16,133 bases of DNA from UBA5004 sp038061835. GTDB lineage: Bacteria > Patescibacteriota > Minisyncoccia > Phycocordibacterales > Zambryskibacteraceae. The position numbers and the translations under genes are program-made. The stretch is from positions 1-16,133 of the forward strand of contig JBBTYJ010000001.1 in assembly GCA_038061835.1 (NCBI GenBank). The letters are read 5' to 3'. Within the stretch, counting starts at the first letter, position 1, and every line of letters starts with the position of its first letter. Shown in pieces: positions 1-7,548 of the stretch. Below the pieces are notes generated by a model. That model did no database searches, was not told the DNA's origin, and saw only the letters and a list, made by a program, of their open reading frames with translations.

Positions 1-1781
1 ATCGCCAGAACCTGTGATGGATCGGAAGTGATAATCTGGTCTTCTGTGTATGATGCGATGTGTTTAATAGCAACATGTTTGAGTCCGGCAAAAAATATAC
101 CTTCTCCCACATCGGATTCTAGCAAAAGAAACTTTTCTTCATCGGTAAGATTAAAAACTTTCTGAAGCTCATTAATAATTGTCGGCGATTGCTTCATAAG
201 TATCTGGATGGAAGAATTCGTGATAATCGGCAAACCATAAGGACTTTTCAAAAAGTCTCCAACATCTTGAGTAATAGTAGCCACGCCGAGGAAATATTTT
301 CTTCCGCGTTTGACTAGACCCATAAGAAACGATGCCGTGTCTTCCGACTTCATCATCCACCATGCCTCATCAATTACTAAAAGGCGTTTCTTTAAATCTT
401 TTCTGATTGCGTTCCAGATATAGTGAGTAACGATATACATGGCAATAGGTTTAAGCTCATCTTCCATGTCTCGCAGAGAGAAAACGGCAAATTTTTTATT
501 AATATCTACATTACTTGGTCTATTGATAAACCCGGACCACGTACCCTTAGTGTATTTGGAAAATCGTTGGGCGAGCGATTCCCCCCCCTCCATACCGATG
601 AGCACCATTTCAAAATCAGACATGAGCGGAGGTTCGACATTTCGAAAATCCGATTCAGCCGTAATATCTTTCAAAGCGTAAGTTTCAGTAATGGCCCGAT
701 CGATAATCGCGTCTTCTTCAGCGGTGAGGCCGCCCATCATCAAACGAAAGAGACCAACCAGATTAATAATATTTGAACGCAGACTATTGGCGGCGCTTTC
801 ATCCGGCCCGGGTATTGGTAAATCAAACGGATTAATATGGTGTTCGGAATTAAGAGAAATTTTGAAGTATCTGCCGCCAGTGGCTTCTGCCATATACTCA
901 TACTCTCGTTCCGGGTCTATTACTATCACCTCAGTATCAAACATTAAGGTACGTAAAATCTCGAGTTTGGTGGCATAAGATTTACCGGCGCCAGACTTGG
1001 CAAACATAATGGAGTTGTAATTTTCAAGTGAAAAACGGTCAAAAAGCACTAAGGACGAATTATGTCTATTGATACCATAAAGAATGCCCTTATCCGAAGT
1101 TAAATCAAAAGAGGTAAAGGGAAACAGCGACGAAAGCGGTGAAGAGTTTAATTTAGAATGCACCTCCAGCAAATCATTGCCGAGCGGAAGAGTGCTCTTG
1201 TACCCCTGTTCTTGTTGGAAAAGCGCTGGTTTGACGTATATAAGTTTGGCCTCGAGAATCGACTTGATTTCCGATTCGATTTTGTCGAGTTCAACATCGT
1301 TGTCTCCATAGATAGTTATATAGAGACCAACATTAAAGAGTCTCTCTTGCGCCTGTTGAAGTTGGTCGCGTAAGTTTTCCAAGTCTTGATAAGCAACGTC
1401 GAGCTTGGGGTCGCGCACTAATCCTTTTTCTTCTCGGCTATGGATTTGTGACTGGACTTCGGCCACCTTTCTCTGAAATTGGCGCAAAACCCTCGAAGTC
1501 TCAATTGGATGAATAAAAATAGAAACATCAAAAACTCTGTCCATGTTGATAATAGGACTAAACCATCCTTCGGAAAGATATCGCGGATACGAAATAACAA
1601 AGAAACTTCTTAGAATTTTCTCGCCCAAACTAATTTCTCTCGGAGTGATCTTCAGCGCAGATGGAGCGATAATATCTTTAAGTTCAAGCGCTCCCGCCTC
1701 AAATATTTCTTGAGGCAGGATTGACCCCATCTCTGGTTTTGTTTCCTTATTTTTACGAAATAATTTGTCAAATATACTCAT
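1..1781 (-). CDS. virB4: VirB4/TraC-type conjugation ATPase (3' end cut by window edge)
   Basis: This is the cytoplasmic ATPase that powers type IV secretion and conjugation machines. I read the frame by hand from ATG at 1781 (complement) to the left edge without a stop, giving about 593 codons; the C-terminus is missing. The Walker A motif AKSGAGKS lies at about residues 261-268 (K267). It is followed by IDPEREYEY, typical of VirB4 proteins. The Walker B motif LLVIDEAWW has D471 and E472, and a later TQD motif follows it. The first ~250 residues are the usual VirB4 N-terminal region. The gene starts 2 nt after the TraC-like gene stop, so it is the last visible gene of the operon. No Shine-Dalgarno is seen; a TAAAAT hexamer sits 9 nt before the ATG. 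The family call is strong. Whether it moves DNA or protein cannot be told from sequence. Confidence 0.93.
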   Translation of the reverse strand, partial: MSIFDKLFRKNKETKPEMGSILPQEIFEAGALELKDIIAPSALKITPREISLGEKILRSFFVISYPRYLSEGWFSPIINMDRVFDVSIFIHPIETSRVLRQFQRKVAEVQSQIHSREEKGLVRDPKLDVAYQDLENLRDQLQQAQERLFNVGLYITIYGDNDVELDKIESEIKSILEAKLIYVKPALFQQEQGYKSTLPLGNDLLEVHSKLNSSPLSSLFPFTSFDLTSDKGILYGINRHNSSLVLFDRFSLENYNSIMFAKSGAGKSYATKLEILRTLMFDTEVIVIDPEREYEYMAEATGGRYFKISLNSEHHINPFDLPIPGPDESAANSLRSNIINLVGLFRLMMGGLTAEEDAIIDRAITETYALKDITAESDFRNVEPPLMSDFEMVLIGMEGGESLAQRFSKYTKGTWSGFINRPSNVDINKKFAVFSLRDMEDELKPIAMYIVTHYIWNAIRKDLKKRLLVIDEAWWMMKSEDTASFLMGLVKRGRKYFLGVATITQDVGDFLKSPYGLPIITNSSIQILMKQSPTIINELQKVFNLTDEEKFLLLESDVGEGIFFAGLKHVAIKHIASYTEDQIITSDPSQVLA

Positions 1782-1783
1782 AA

Positions 1784-2422
1784 TTAACTCATTTTAATGG
1801 GTTTTTCCGTTTCGCCCGGATTAAACGCTTTATAGAAAAGTTCAATGACTTCTTCTGTGCCGAGACGCGCCACACGAATACCGGTACGAATGAGTCCTTG
1901 TTCAACCACTGACAATCGTTCCTCAAGTTGACTGCGATTCTCATCGAAACTGATTTCTGTAGTATCAACGGACTCATTTTTAGACCCAAATCCAAAACGT
2001 GAGGCAATCTTTGACTGATTGACTGTCAAAATAGCAGGACTATAGGTCACCACGATAAAAAAGTGTTTTGTCATGATATTTGTGTTTTCGGTGAAGCTCT
2101 TGATAAACTCGATATATTCGCGGACCTGTATTCCCATCAAATTATTTGTCTGTGCCCTTCTCCGGTTTTCCAAGAGCGCTATGTAAGGTCTGATATCAAG
2201 TTTACGGGATTGTATTACTATCTCGATCGAAAAATCCAAAGAATTAAGAAAATCTTGAAACTGAAAAAGAATAGCGCGCCTTTCCTCATCTGACTTAAGC
2301 GCAAAGTTAAGCGACGAGCACAAAAGAATGGAACGCATCCCACCGTCTTTTAAAAGGACGATGCCATCGCGCACTTCTTTGATGGGAATAAATTCTTGGG
2401 TGGCGTTTGTGCTCGAGGACAT
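1784..2422 (-). CDS. TraC-like accessory protein of the type IV secretion locus
   Basis: A 212-residue soluble protein with no signal peptide or membrane segment. It has an N-terminal alpha/beta region (IPIKEVRDGIVLLKDGGMRS) and charged helices, with runs such as ENRRRAQ and a segment rich in E, Q and R near residues 160-185. Proteins of this look, placed just before virB4 in Patescibacteria, are usually described as TraC-like domain proteins and resemble the N-terminal part of VirB4/TraC ATPases. No Walker motifs are present, so it is not an ATPase itself. It lies between prgI (7 nt gap) and virB4 (2 nt gap). A perfect TATAAT at 2434-2429 lies 6 nt before the ATG, suggesting its own internal promoter and a leaderless transcript. 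It may pair with VirB4 in the membrane-bound base; that is inferred from context. Confidence 0.75.
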   Translation of the reverse strand: MSSSTNATQEFIPIKEVRDGIVLLKDGGMRSILLCSSLNFALKSDEERRAILFQFQDFLNSLDFSIEIVIQSRKLDIRPYIALLENRRRAQTNNLMGIQVREYIEFIKSFTENTNIMTKHFFIVVTYSPAILTVNQSKIASRFGFGSKNESVDTTEISFDENRSQLEERLSVVEQGLIRTGIRVARLGTEEVIELFYKAFNPGETEKPIKMS

Positions 2423-2428
2423 GATCTT

Positions 2429-2434
2429 ATTATA
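2429..2434 (-). promoter_or_regulatory. internal -10 box (TATAAT) for the TraC-like gene
   Basis: On the complement TATAAT reads 2434 to 2429, sharing bases with the prgI stop codon (2432-2430) and ending 6 nt before the ATG at 2422. A leaderless internal transcript for the TraC-like and virB4 genes is predicted. No -35 is seen. Confidence 0.5.
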
Positions 2435-2864
2435 ACCTATCCCCGGAGTCTTCGGTGATCGGATTTTGATTTTCCTTGATATCTAAACTCCACGTCAATT
2501 CTTTCAACTTTGATTCGGAAAGTTTGGGGACATACACCTGTGTCAAGGGTTTGTTTTCTGTTGTTTGTTTGGTTACAGGCACTTTTTCTTCCTTTTTCCA
2601 AATATAGAGTTTGTTAGTAAGCAAATATTTTACAAAAGCCTCTACGGCGTTTACAAACGGCTTGCCATTAACTTCGTAAAAAGCCAAGGCGACTGCAAAG
2701 ATAACAACCGGCAGAGAAATAATGATGGCCAAAAATCTTGGCAGAAAGAGAAAAAGGATAACGGCTAAGCCCACTCCGCCACCGGCATAAACGAACTGTT
2801 TAAAAGTGAGGGGGCCAAAAATTTTGTCTTCAATCTCGATAAATTGCGGAACTTGAAAGCGCAT
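2430..2864 (-). CDS. PrgI family membrane protein
   Basis: A 144-residue protein of the PrgI family, small inner-membrane components that travel with VirB4 in Gram-positive and Patescibacteria conjugation loci. The N-terminus MRFQVPQFIEIEDKIFGPLT is the family signature. Two hydrophobic segments follow at about residues 25-45 and 47-65, then the typical FYEVNGKPF and YIWKK motifs near residue 90. The last ~50 residues are polar and probably cytoplasmic. The gene is 9 nt after the preceding unknown gene and 7 nt before the TraC-like gene. A TAAAAT hexamer 6 nt before its ATG suggests a secondary leaderless start. Confidence 0.87.
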   Translation of the reverse strand: MRFQVPQFIEIEDKIFGPLTFKQFVYAGGGVGLAVILFLFLPRFLAIIISLPVVIFAVALAFYEVNGKPFVNAVEAFVKYLLTNKLYIWKKEEKVPVTKQTTENKPLTQVYVPKLSESKLKELTWSLDIKENQNPITEDSGDRL

Positions 2865-2870
2865 AATTCT

Positions 2871-2876
2871 ATTTTA
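2871..2876 (-). promoter_or_regulatory. possible internal -10 box (TAAAAT) for prgI
   Basis: On the complement TAAAAT reads 2876 to 2871, one mismatch from consensus. It overlaps the upstream stop codon (2876-2874) and ends 6 nt before the prgI ATG. It has the same geometry as the box before the TraC-like gene. Confidence 0.4.
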
Positions 2877-3389
2877 CACCAATGGTTCTCGGTATGGATC
2901 TTTACCATCGGGGTAGCGATAATCCGGTAAAGATACTTTCGGCGTCGGTGTGGGTATCTCCGCTTTTACTCCCTGCCCTGAACTTGCAAGGTCTTGCCTT
3001 GCAGGTGGCATAGGAAGAATGATCGGTGGAATTTCTGGAACGGAGACGGGCGCGACCGATTCGGTTTTTATAGTTTTTTCCAATTCATCGTTTTTTTGTA
3101 GGATAGGGTCAAAAATTTTATCGGCGACAGATTCTGCAATCTTAGAGGCGATATCTTCTGATATTCCCATTTCGCGCACGATGTTTGCGATGTAATCTGT
3201 GGGTGGCTCGAAAGCATAGATTATAAACATCGTTTCTTGTTCCAGGGAAACAATCTGTTCCGCATCTAACGCATTGGCCTTGCCAATTTCTTGTACCGAC
3301 GCTTTCCACGGCACAGTATGAATCGCCCGCTGTAGACTTGGTGGCAATTTCTTAAGCTGTTCCTCTATAAGTTTTTCTGTTTCGTTCAT
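2874..3389 (-). CDS. unknown protein of the type IV secretion operon, Pro-rich C-terminus
   Basis: A 171-residue protein that I cannot assign to a named family. The first ~110 residues are acidic and helical (EEQLKKLPPSLQRAIHTVPW, then IVSLEQETMFIIYAFEPPTD and ISEDIASKIAESVADKI). They resemble a small cytoplasmic helical domain found in Patescibacteria proteins next to PrgI and VirB4. The last ~60 residues are a Pro-rich, low-complexity tail. Part of that tail (PARQDLASSG) is encoded by an inverted repeat at 2983-3005, which may be an inserted element. There is no signal peptide or membrane helix. Gaps are 8 nt from the VirB6-like gene and 9 nt to prgI, so it is co-transcribed with the secretion genes. 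No Shine-Dalgarno is visible. Confidence 0.78.
   Translation of the reverse strand: MNETEKLIEEQLKKLPPSLQRAIHTVPWKASVQEIGKANALDAEQIVSLEQETMFIIYAFEPPTDYIANIVREMGISEDIASKIAESVADKIFDPILQKNDELEKTIKTESVAPVSVPEIPPIILPMPPARQDLASSGQGVKAEIPTPTPKVSLPDYRYPDGKDPYREPLV
2983..3005. repeat. imperfect inverted repeat in the Pro-rich tail of an operon gene
   Basis: A 9-bp stem (7 perfect pairs TGCAAGG/CCTTGCA, then one G-T and one C-G pair) encloses a 5-nt loop. It is in frame and encodes part of PARQDLASSG in a low-complexity tail. Its position in a region tolerant of insertions is like that of the rsmA palindrome. Confidence 0.5.
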
Positions 3390-3397
3390 GTTGAGGG

Positions 3398-5530
3398 TTA
3401 AGTATTCTCAGTTGGAGGTGTCTCTGGTGGTTTTTCAGCCGGAGCTTCTGGTTTTTCCGCTTCAGTAATCACCCCTTCTGTTTGTAGGTCTTTTAGAATG
3501 TCGGCCGCCTTATCCTTGGCGGACTTACCTTTTCTGATTTGGGCGGCAGCATCATAATTATAGCCTCGGAATGATGCCCAACGAGATTTTTCAACCACGT
3601 CAGCAAATTTTCCCTTTCTTATTTCACTGGCGGGTTTGATTTCAGTAGCTCTCAGCGTCTTCTTCTGAGTTTCATAAGACTCTGTCGTGCTTTCCGTCTG
3701 TTCCTGCACTCTTTTTCTTGCTTCACCCGCCTCTTTTTTGATTTCTTCTAGTTGTATTTTTGCGGTTTCTAGTGCCTTAATTTTATCTTCTTCCAGATTA
3801 TTTCCGACCGCTCTTGCCTCCGCCTCTAACTTAGAAACAGTGTCGTAGGCGGATTTCTCTCTAATTTCGGCTGATTTTAATTCCTCACTATTTCTTATCT
3901 CATTAACACTTCTCTTCTTTGCTTTTTCTAGATTTTCTATTCCTTGATCAATTTCCGCTTTGTTGCCCAATAGAGTTTTATCTTTTGCTATCGCTTTTGC
4001 AGACGGGGCAAGTGAGGCGGCAAATTTTGCTTCTCTTTCAGCCTGTTTCTTTCGAAGTTCTAGGAATCCACCCTTTTGCGCTTGACCAGCTTCCAGTGTT
4101 CCGCTTGCTTTAGATCCTCTTACATCAAAACTTGCGCTACCCGTTTTTCTTCCGGTTGCCAAAGCCAATCGTGCCGCCATGCCCCCTACGCCACCCTTGG
4201 CCGCGCGCTCCTTCAGGGTCTCGCTATCTCCTATCGCGGCCCCCGCTCGGCCGATAGTGCCTCTTCCTAACCTACCAGCCATACCAAGTGTGGCGCCGCC
4301 GGCGAAGCCGGTGACCCATTTAGTCAGACCGGGTACTCCGTGTCCGGCTTTGTTGGCCCATTGTTTGGCGATGACGAGCGAGGTAATCAGAAAAACAATC
4401 ATGATGATGAAATTCATCAATAATGCCAGTGACGATGTGTCTGGCGGCGCAAAATTTCCATCTGCCACCGCTATGCCGGTAAAGTTCTTGGCCATATCAC
4501 CACTGGCCGCGCCACTGAATCCTGCACTGGCAAATAATCCGCGAGAAACAATTATCACAATCCATGTGAGCATGAAGTAAATGGGCGCGAAGAAAGCTTG
4601 TCCTATGAGCGCCTGCATCCAGTCATCTTTATGTTTCTTGAGTTGTGGCAGGATGTATCCCATAAATGCCAATGGAGATAAAATCATAACAAATATCAGT
4701 ACTACGAAACGAATCACAAACATTATAGCCACGGCGAAGAAGACAAACGCGGCGATTAAAGAAACAACCGTACCCATTACTCCTACAATGATTAATTTTT
4801 TCCCTTCAAAAAGTTGAGTGGGGCTTGTAATTTTCCAGAGAGAGGTTATTTTTAACGGTTCCATCAAACTGCTAGATAATCCCAAACTCAAATTACTCGC
4901 AGTTGCTCCTGGCGCTATTGTGTCGTAGAAAGTAATAGCTAAAACATTAGAAGCGTCAATCACAATCTTGGTGAAGAAAAGACTAAAATTTATAAGTATG
5001 GCGACAATGATGATGTTTACAATCAATTTCTTAATGTCATCGCCCATACCCAATATGGTTTTTATCGCCGCATAGAGTAAGATGAAAATAAAGCCCATAT
5101 TGGCGACATCGCGAATAGTTTTCCACGCGGTATTAATGGCTTCTATATTTTTGATATTTGTTGCCATGTCAACCACGGTTAATTTAACAACAAAATTTAA
5201 GATGATACCGCTTAGATATGTGATAAGACTCGCTATTTGGAGAATAAGAACAGCCAACCACCCTAATGGTGCAAGCAGGGCATCAGTAACAAAGTTGATA
5301 GCCGGCTTAAAGATTGTATCCACGATAGCCCCTGATGAAGAAGGATCGGCAGTAACACAAAACTGTTCGCCAGTCACTGGATTAGTTATCGGTTTTTGGC
5401 CGGGCGGACAACCTCCTGGTGGTATCTCTGCCCGTGCGGTTTGTGGAAAAAACAATCCACTCATCGCGAAAACAAGTATAAAAGTGAAGAGGAGGGTAAA
5501 AATATGCGGCAAATATTTTCTGTTTCCCAT
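3398..5530 (-). CDS. VirB6/TrbL-like polytopic membrane protein with long coiled C-terminal tail
   Basis: A 710-residue protein. It starts with a signal peptide (hydrophobic core at about residues 10-28, likely cut after TARA near 34) and a short Cys-containing segment. Several strongly hydrophobic helices spread to about residue 395, with the WMQALIGQAFFAPIYFML region typical of TrbL/VirB6 proteins of Patescibacteria. VirB6/TrbL proteins form the inner-membrane channel of type IV secretion systems. From about residue 400 the protein turns soluble: first a Gly/Ala-rich stretch, then roughly 150 residues of Lys/Glu-rich coiled-coil sequence, ending in a Pro/Glu-rich tail. It is about twice the length of a classical VirB6. 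It starts 5 nt after the upstream gene stop, with no Shine-Dalgarno. The membrane call is strong and the VirB6 call good. Confidence 0.82.
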   Translation of the reverse strand: MGNRKYLPHIFTLLFTFILVFAMSGLFFPQTARAEIPPGGCPPGQKPITNPVTGEQFCVTADPSSSGAIVDTIFKPAINFVTDALLAPLGWLAVLILQIASLITYLSGIILNFVVKLTVVDMATNIKNIEAINTAWKTIRDVANMGFIFILLYAAIKTILGMGDDIKKLIVNIIIVAILINFSLFFTKIVIDASNVLAITFYDTIAPGATASNLSLGLSSSLMEPLKITSLWKITSPTQLFEGKKLIIVGVMGTVVSLIAAFVFFAVAIMFVIRFVVLIFVMILSPLAFMGYILPQLKKHKDDWMQALIGQAFFAPIYFMLTWIVIIVSRGLFASAGFSGAASGDMAKNFTGIAVADGNFAPPDTSSLALLMNFIIMIVFLITSLVIAKQWANKAGHGVPGLTKWVTGFAGGATLGMAGRLGRGTIGRAGAAIGDSETLKERAAKGGVGGMAARLALATGRKTGSASFDVRGSKASGTLEAGQAQKGGFLELRKKQAEREAKFAASLAPSAKAIAKDKTLLGNKAEIDQGIENLEKAKKRSVNEIRNSEELKSAEIREKSAYDTVSKLEAEARAVGNNLEEDKIKALETAKIQLEEIKKEAGEARKRVQEQTESTTESYETQKKTLRATEIKPASEIRKGKFADVVEKSRWASFRGYNYDAAAQIRKGKSAKDKAADILKDLQTEGVITEAEKPEAPAEKPPETPPTENT

Positions 5531-5535
5531 AGGAT

Positions 5536-6705
5536 TTATTGGTGGTCAAAGATGGCAATTGTATTTTTAGCCGTGGTCATGGGTATTGTACAGGTGGGTG
5601 ATGTTTGATTGGAACAAGCCCCCCCGAACCATTTGATAAAGGTTGAATCGGTGGCCGGAATGGCGGTCAGAGTTACCGTGGTGTTATTGGGAAAATTCGC
5701 CGCGCAAACAGAACCGCAATTGATGCCTGCAGGTTGTGAGGTTACAATGCCCGAACCGGTACCAGACTTGTAAATATCCAGAGTGCGTAAAATAGTACCT
5801 CCGCTTCCGGTATCGTCACTTCCGCTTTCAAATCCAGTGCCGTTGAAGAGCCCTCGGCCGGCGGAGAAAATCTGTTTCAATAACTGGCTGAATAATGCCG
5901 AGACCAATTCGTCAAACTCATCGGCCAATTCAAGCTGTCTCACTCCACTACCCAACACATGCTCAAGCTGGCTCTCAATGACCTTCCCGGGTGTTTTTGT
6001 TGGTCCGCGTCTCAAACACTCTCCGGTATCCGGATCTGTTATGAGGCATTCCGACCATCCCAAGAATCCGCTGTCCCAACCAAGTCGCATGTTTTCAACA
6101 CCCAAGGCTTGCGCAAGGCGTTTGTCCAATTCAATTTTTGTTTCAAGAAATGTTCCGTACGGGTTATTAATATCGTTTTGAGTCATGACAAACCAGGCGT
6201 CCCATCCTCCTTGACTAAAATTGTTGTAAAAACCCTCAATGTTCCCAACCACTTCCGTCAAAGTACATTGGAAACGTTTTTTTTGGCTATGATATCTGGC
6301 TAACGCTATTCTGATTTTTGCCTGGAACGGCGAACATAGAAATCCCAATTCCGAACCGCGTATAAACTCTCCCGCGATATTATCCGCAATCTTGGTAAAA
6401 AATTGCATAGGGTCCGTCACATAGGCCGGGTTGCCCTCAAAACCGTTGTTGATCCATGCTGTGGTGGCATTTAGTATTTGTTCCAATGCTAACTTGGCTA
6501 TCATTATGCCAATACTGTCCAAAGTTATTCCGGGAACAGTAAAACCGAAAACTGTTATACCCACTTCCTTACTTCGTAAGGCGGCATCCGATACTGGTAT
6601 AGGAGGAATGACTTCTATCAACGCCTGTGTTGAAGCTGGCAGAGCCATGATAAAAGTGAGGATAAGAACAGCAGCTATTATTTTTTTACTCGAAATGTGG
6701 TTCAT
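5536..6705 (-). CDS. secreted protein with C-terminal InlB-like bacterial repeat domain
   Basis: A 389-residue protein with a clear signal peptide (hydrophobic core about residues 9-22, probable cut after STQA near 28). The ~270-residue middle has no name that I recognise; it has Cys residues in GFLCSPF, RFQCTLTE and the pair ECLITDPDTGEC. After a Gly/Ser/Asp linker, the last ~75 residues match the divergent InlB B-repeat type of domain: GSGIVTSQPAGINCG, then VTLTAIP, FIKWFGGAC and a closing NTIAIFDHQ. Four Cys there could form two disulfides. Such domains occur on surface and adhesive proteins. The gene overlaps the upstream stop by 4 nt (ATGA). TATAAT with an upstream TG at 6723-6718 lies 12 nt before the ATG. 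It is probably an exported part or cargo of the secretion system; its function is unknown. Confidence 0.82.
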   Translation of the reverse strand: MNHISSKKIIAAVLILTFIMALPASTQALIEVIPPIPVSDAALRSKEVGITVFGFTVPGITLDSIGIMIAKLALEQILNATTAWINNGFEGNPAYVTDPMQFFTKIADNIAGEFIRGSELGFLCSPFQAKIRIALARYHSQKKRFQCTLTEVVGNIEGFYNNFSQGGWDAWFVMTQNDINNPYGTFLETKIELDKRLAQALGVENMRLGWDSGFLGWSECLITDPDTGECLRRGPTKTPGKVIESQLEHVLGSGVRQLELADEFDELVSALFSQLLKQIFSAGRGLFNGTGFESGSDDTGSGGTILRTLDIYKSGTGSGIVTSQPAGINCGSVCAANFPNNTTVTLTAIPATDSTFIKWFGGACSNQTSPTCTIPMTTAKNTIAIFDHQ

Positions 6706-7496
6706 GTGCCGTTGAAAATTATACCATGAGCCATCAAGACTTTCTGGATATTTGAGAGTAATTCGGATTCTCTTCCGCTATTTTTGATATAAATATTGAG
6801 CGCCGCGTACGCTTGCAACGGGTCTTTAGAGGCGTTACCAACCAACTCCATGACCACCGCGTTTTCCGAATACTGATTAATGAGATCTAGGTGATTTGGA
6901 GCAAGCGATGTTGGCACTCCGACAAGAAGCAGTTCATCGGCGGCGGCCTTATATAATTTACCCGCCGCGTTCATAAAGATTGAGAATGCCGGACTGTCGG
7001 TGTTTGCCAGATTATCCCCCCCGCTTCTAGCCTGAATAGCGACAAGATTTTTATATTTGTTGCGGATATTTGTCATCGTGTTGCTATAAGCCGCCAGACT
7101 CACTTCTGATTCTGGCACGACGATGATTTGTTTGGAATTTACTTTCGGTATTGATACATCAATATTCTTGATACTTTCAGCCAGATTCGCGGCGAAAGAA
7201 TCAATATTATCCGGAGTGGCCTGACCCTGCGATTTAAGTTCAAGGTAATCTGAAAAGAGTTGTCTGCCGATTAATTCTGTTTGAGAGAGTTCGACTGTGG
7301 ATGTGACGGATGAAGACGCCTCGGTATTAAAGAAATCTGCCAAAAGAGGATCGTTTTCAGGCAAGGATGATTCTACTTGCGAAACGGAGGCTACTCGATT
7401 TGTGTAAGGAGGAATCCTAACGAATCTAAACCACATCGCTCCGCCTATGAGAGCAATGGAAACAACGAGCGCGGCTATAAATCGAACTCGCGACAT
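6702..7496 (-). CDS. extracytoplasmic protein with one N-terminal membrane helix, unknown function
   Basis: A 264-residue protein starting MSRVRFIAALVVSIALIGG; the hydrophobic stretch at about residues 5-24 is a membrane anchor or signal sequence. The rest looks extracytoplasmic and helical, with Ser/Thr-rich stretches near residues 50-70 and no catalytic motif that I recognise. The frame is open further upstream to an ATG at 7619, but I chose 7496 for three reasons: the extension would overlap the divergent gene at 7549, the hydrophobic segment then sits at the N-terminus as expected, and an extended -10 box (TG-A-TATACT) lies 7 nt before this ATG. It is the first gene of the secretion operon and its TGA overlaps the next gene's ATG. 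Adjacency suggests a periplasmic or cell-surface part of that machine. Confidence 0.8.
   Translation of the reverse strand: MSRVRFIAALVVSIALIGGAMWFRFVRIPPYTNRVASVSQVESSLPENDPLLADFFNTEASSSVTSTVELSQTELIGRQLFSDYLELKSQGQATPDNIDSFAANLAESIKNIDVSIPKVNSKQIIVVPESEVSLAAYSNTMTNIRNKYKNLVAIQARSGGDNLANTDSPAFSIFMNAAGKLYKAAADELLLVGVPTSLAPNHLDLINQYSENAVVMELVGNASKDPLQAYAALNIYIKNSGRESELLSNIQKVLMAHGIIFNGT
6718..6726 (-). promoter_or_regulatory. internal extended -10 (TG-G-TATAAT) for the InlB-repeat protein gene
   Basis: On the complement TG-G-TATAAT reads 6726 to 6718. It ends 12 nt before ATG 6705, so a transcript would have a leader of about 5 nt. It lies inside the 3' end of the upstream gene. Confidence 0.5.
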
Positions 7497-7503
7497 TACT
7501 TTC

Positions 7504-7512
7504 AGTATATCA
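7504..7512 (-). promoter_or_regulatory. extended -10 promoter of the type IV secretion operon
   Basis: On the complement, TG-A-TATACT reads from 7512 to 7504, with the hexamer at 7509-7504. It ends 7 nt before the ATG at 7496, so transcription should start at or next to the start codon (leaderless mRNA). No consensus -35 is visible. This is predicted from sequence only. Confidence 0.65.
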
Positions 7513-7534
7513 GAAACTATTCCGTTTTTCTGTG

Positions 7535-7540
7535 TATAAT
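7535..7540 (+). promoter_or_regulatory. -10 box (TATAAT) of the secreted PG-binding/IPT gene
   Basis: A perfect TATAAT ends 8 nt before the ATG at 7549, so the expected start of transcription is about 7547-7549 and the mRNA would be leaderless. No clear -35 box is seen 16-18 nt upstream. The box lies 25 nt from the divergent -10 at 7509, so the two polymerase sites must compete or be coordinated. Confidence 0.65.
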
Positions 7541-7548
7541 GTGAAGAT

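Noticed and set aside
3919..5608. Plus-strand open frames of 60-160 codons opposite the VirB6-like gene
   Set aside because: They are frames opposite a clear membrane protein gene; they show no domain, promoter or conserved motif.
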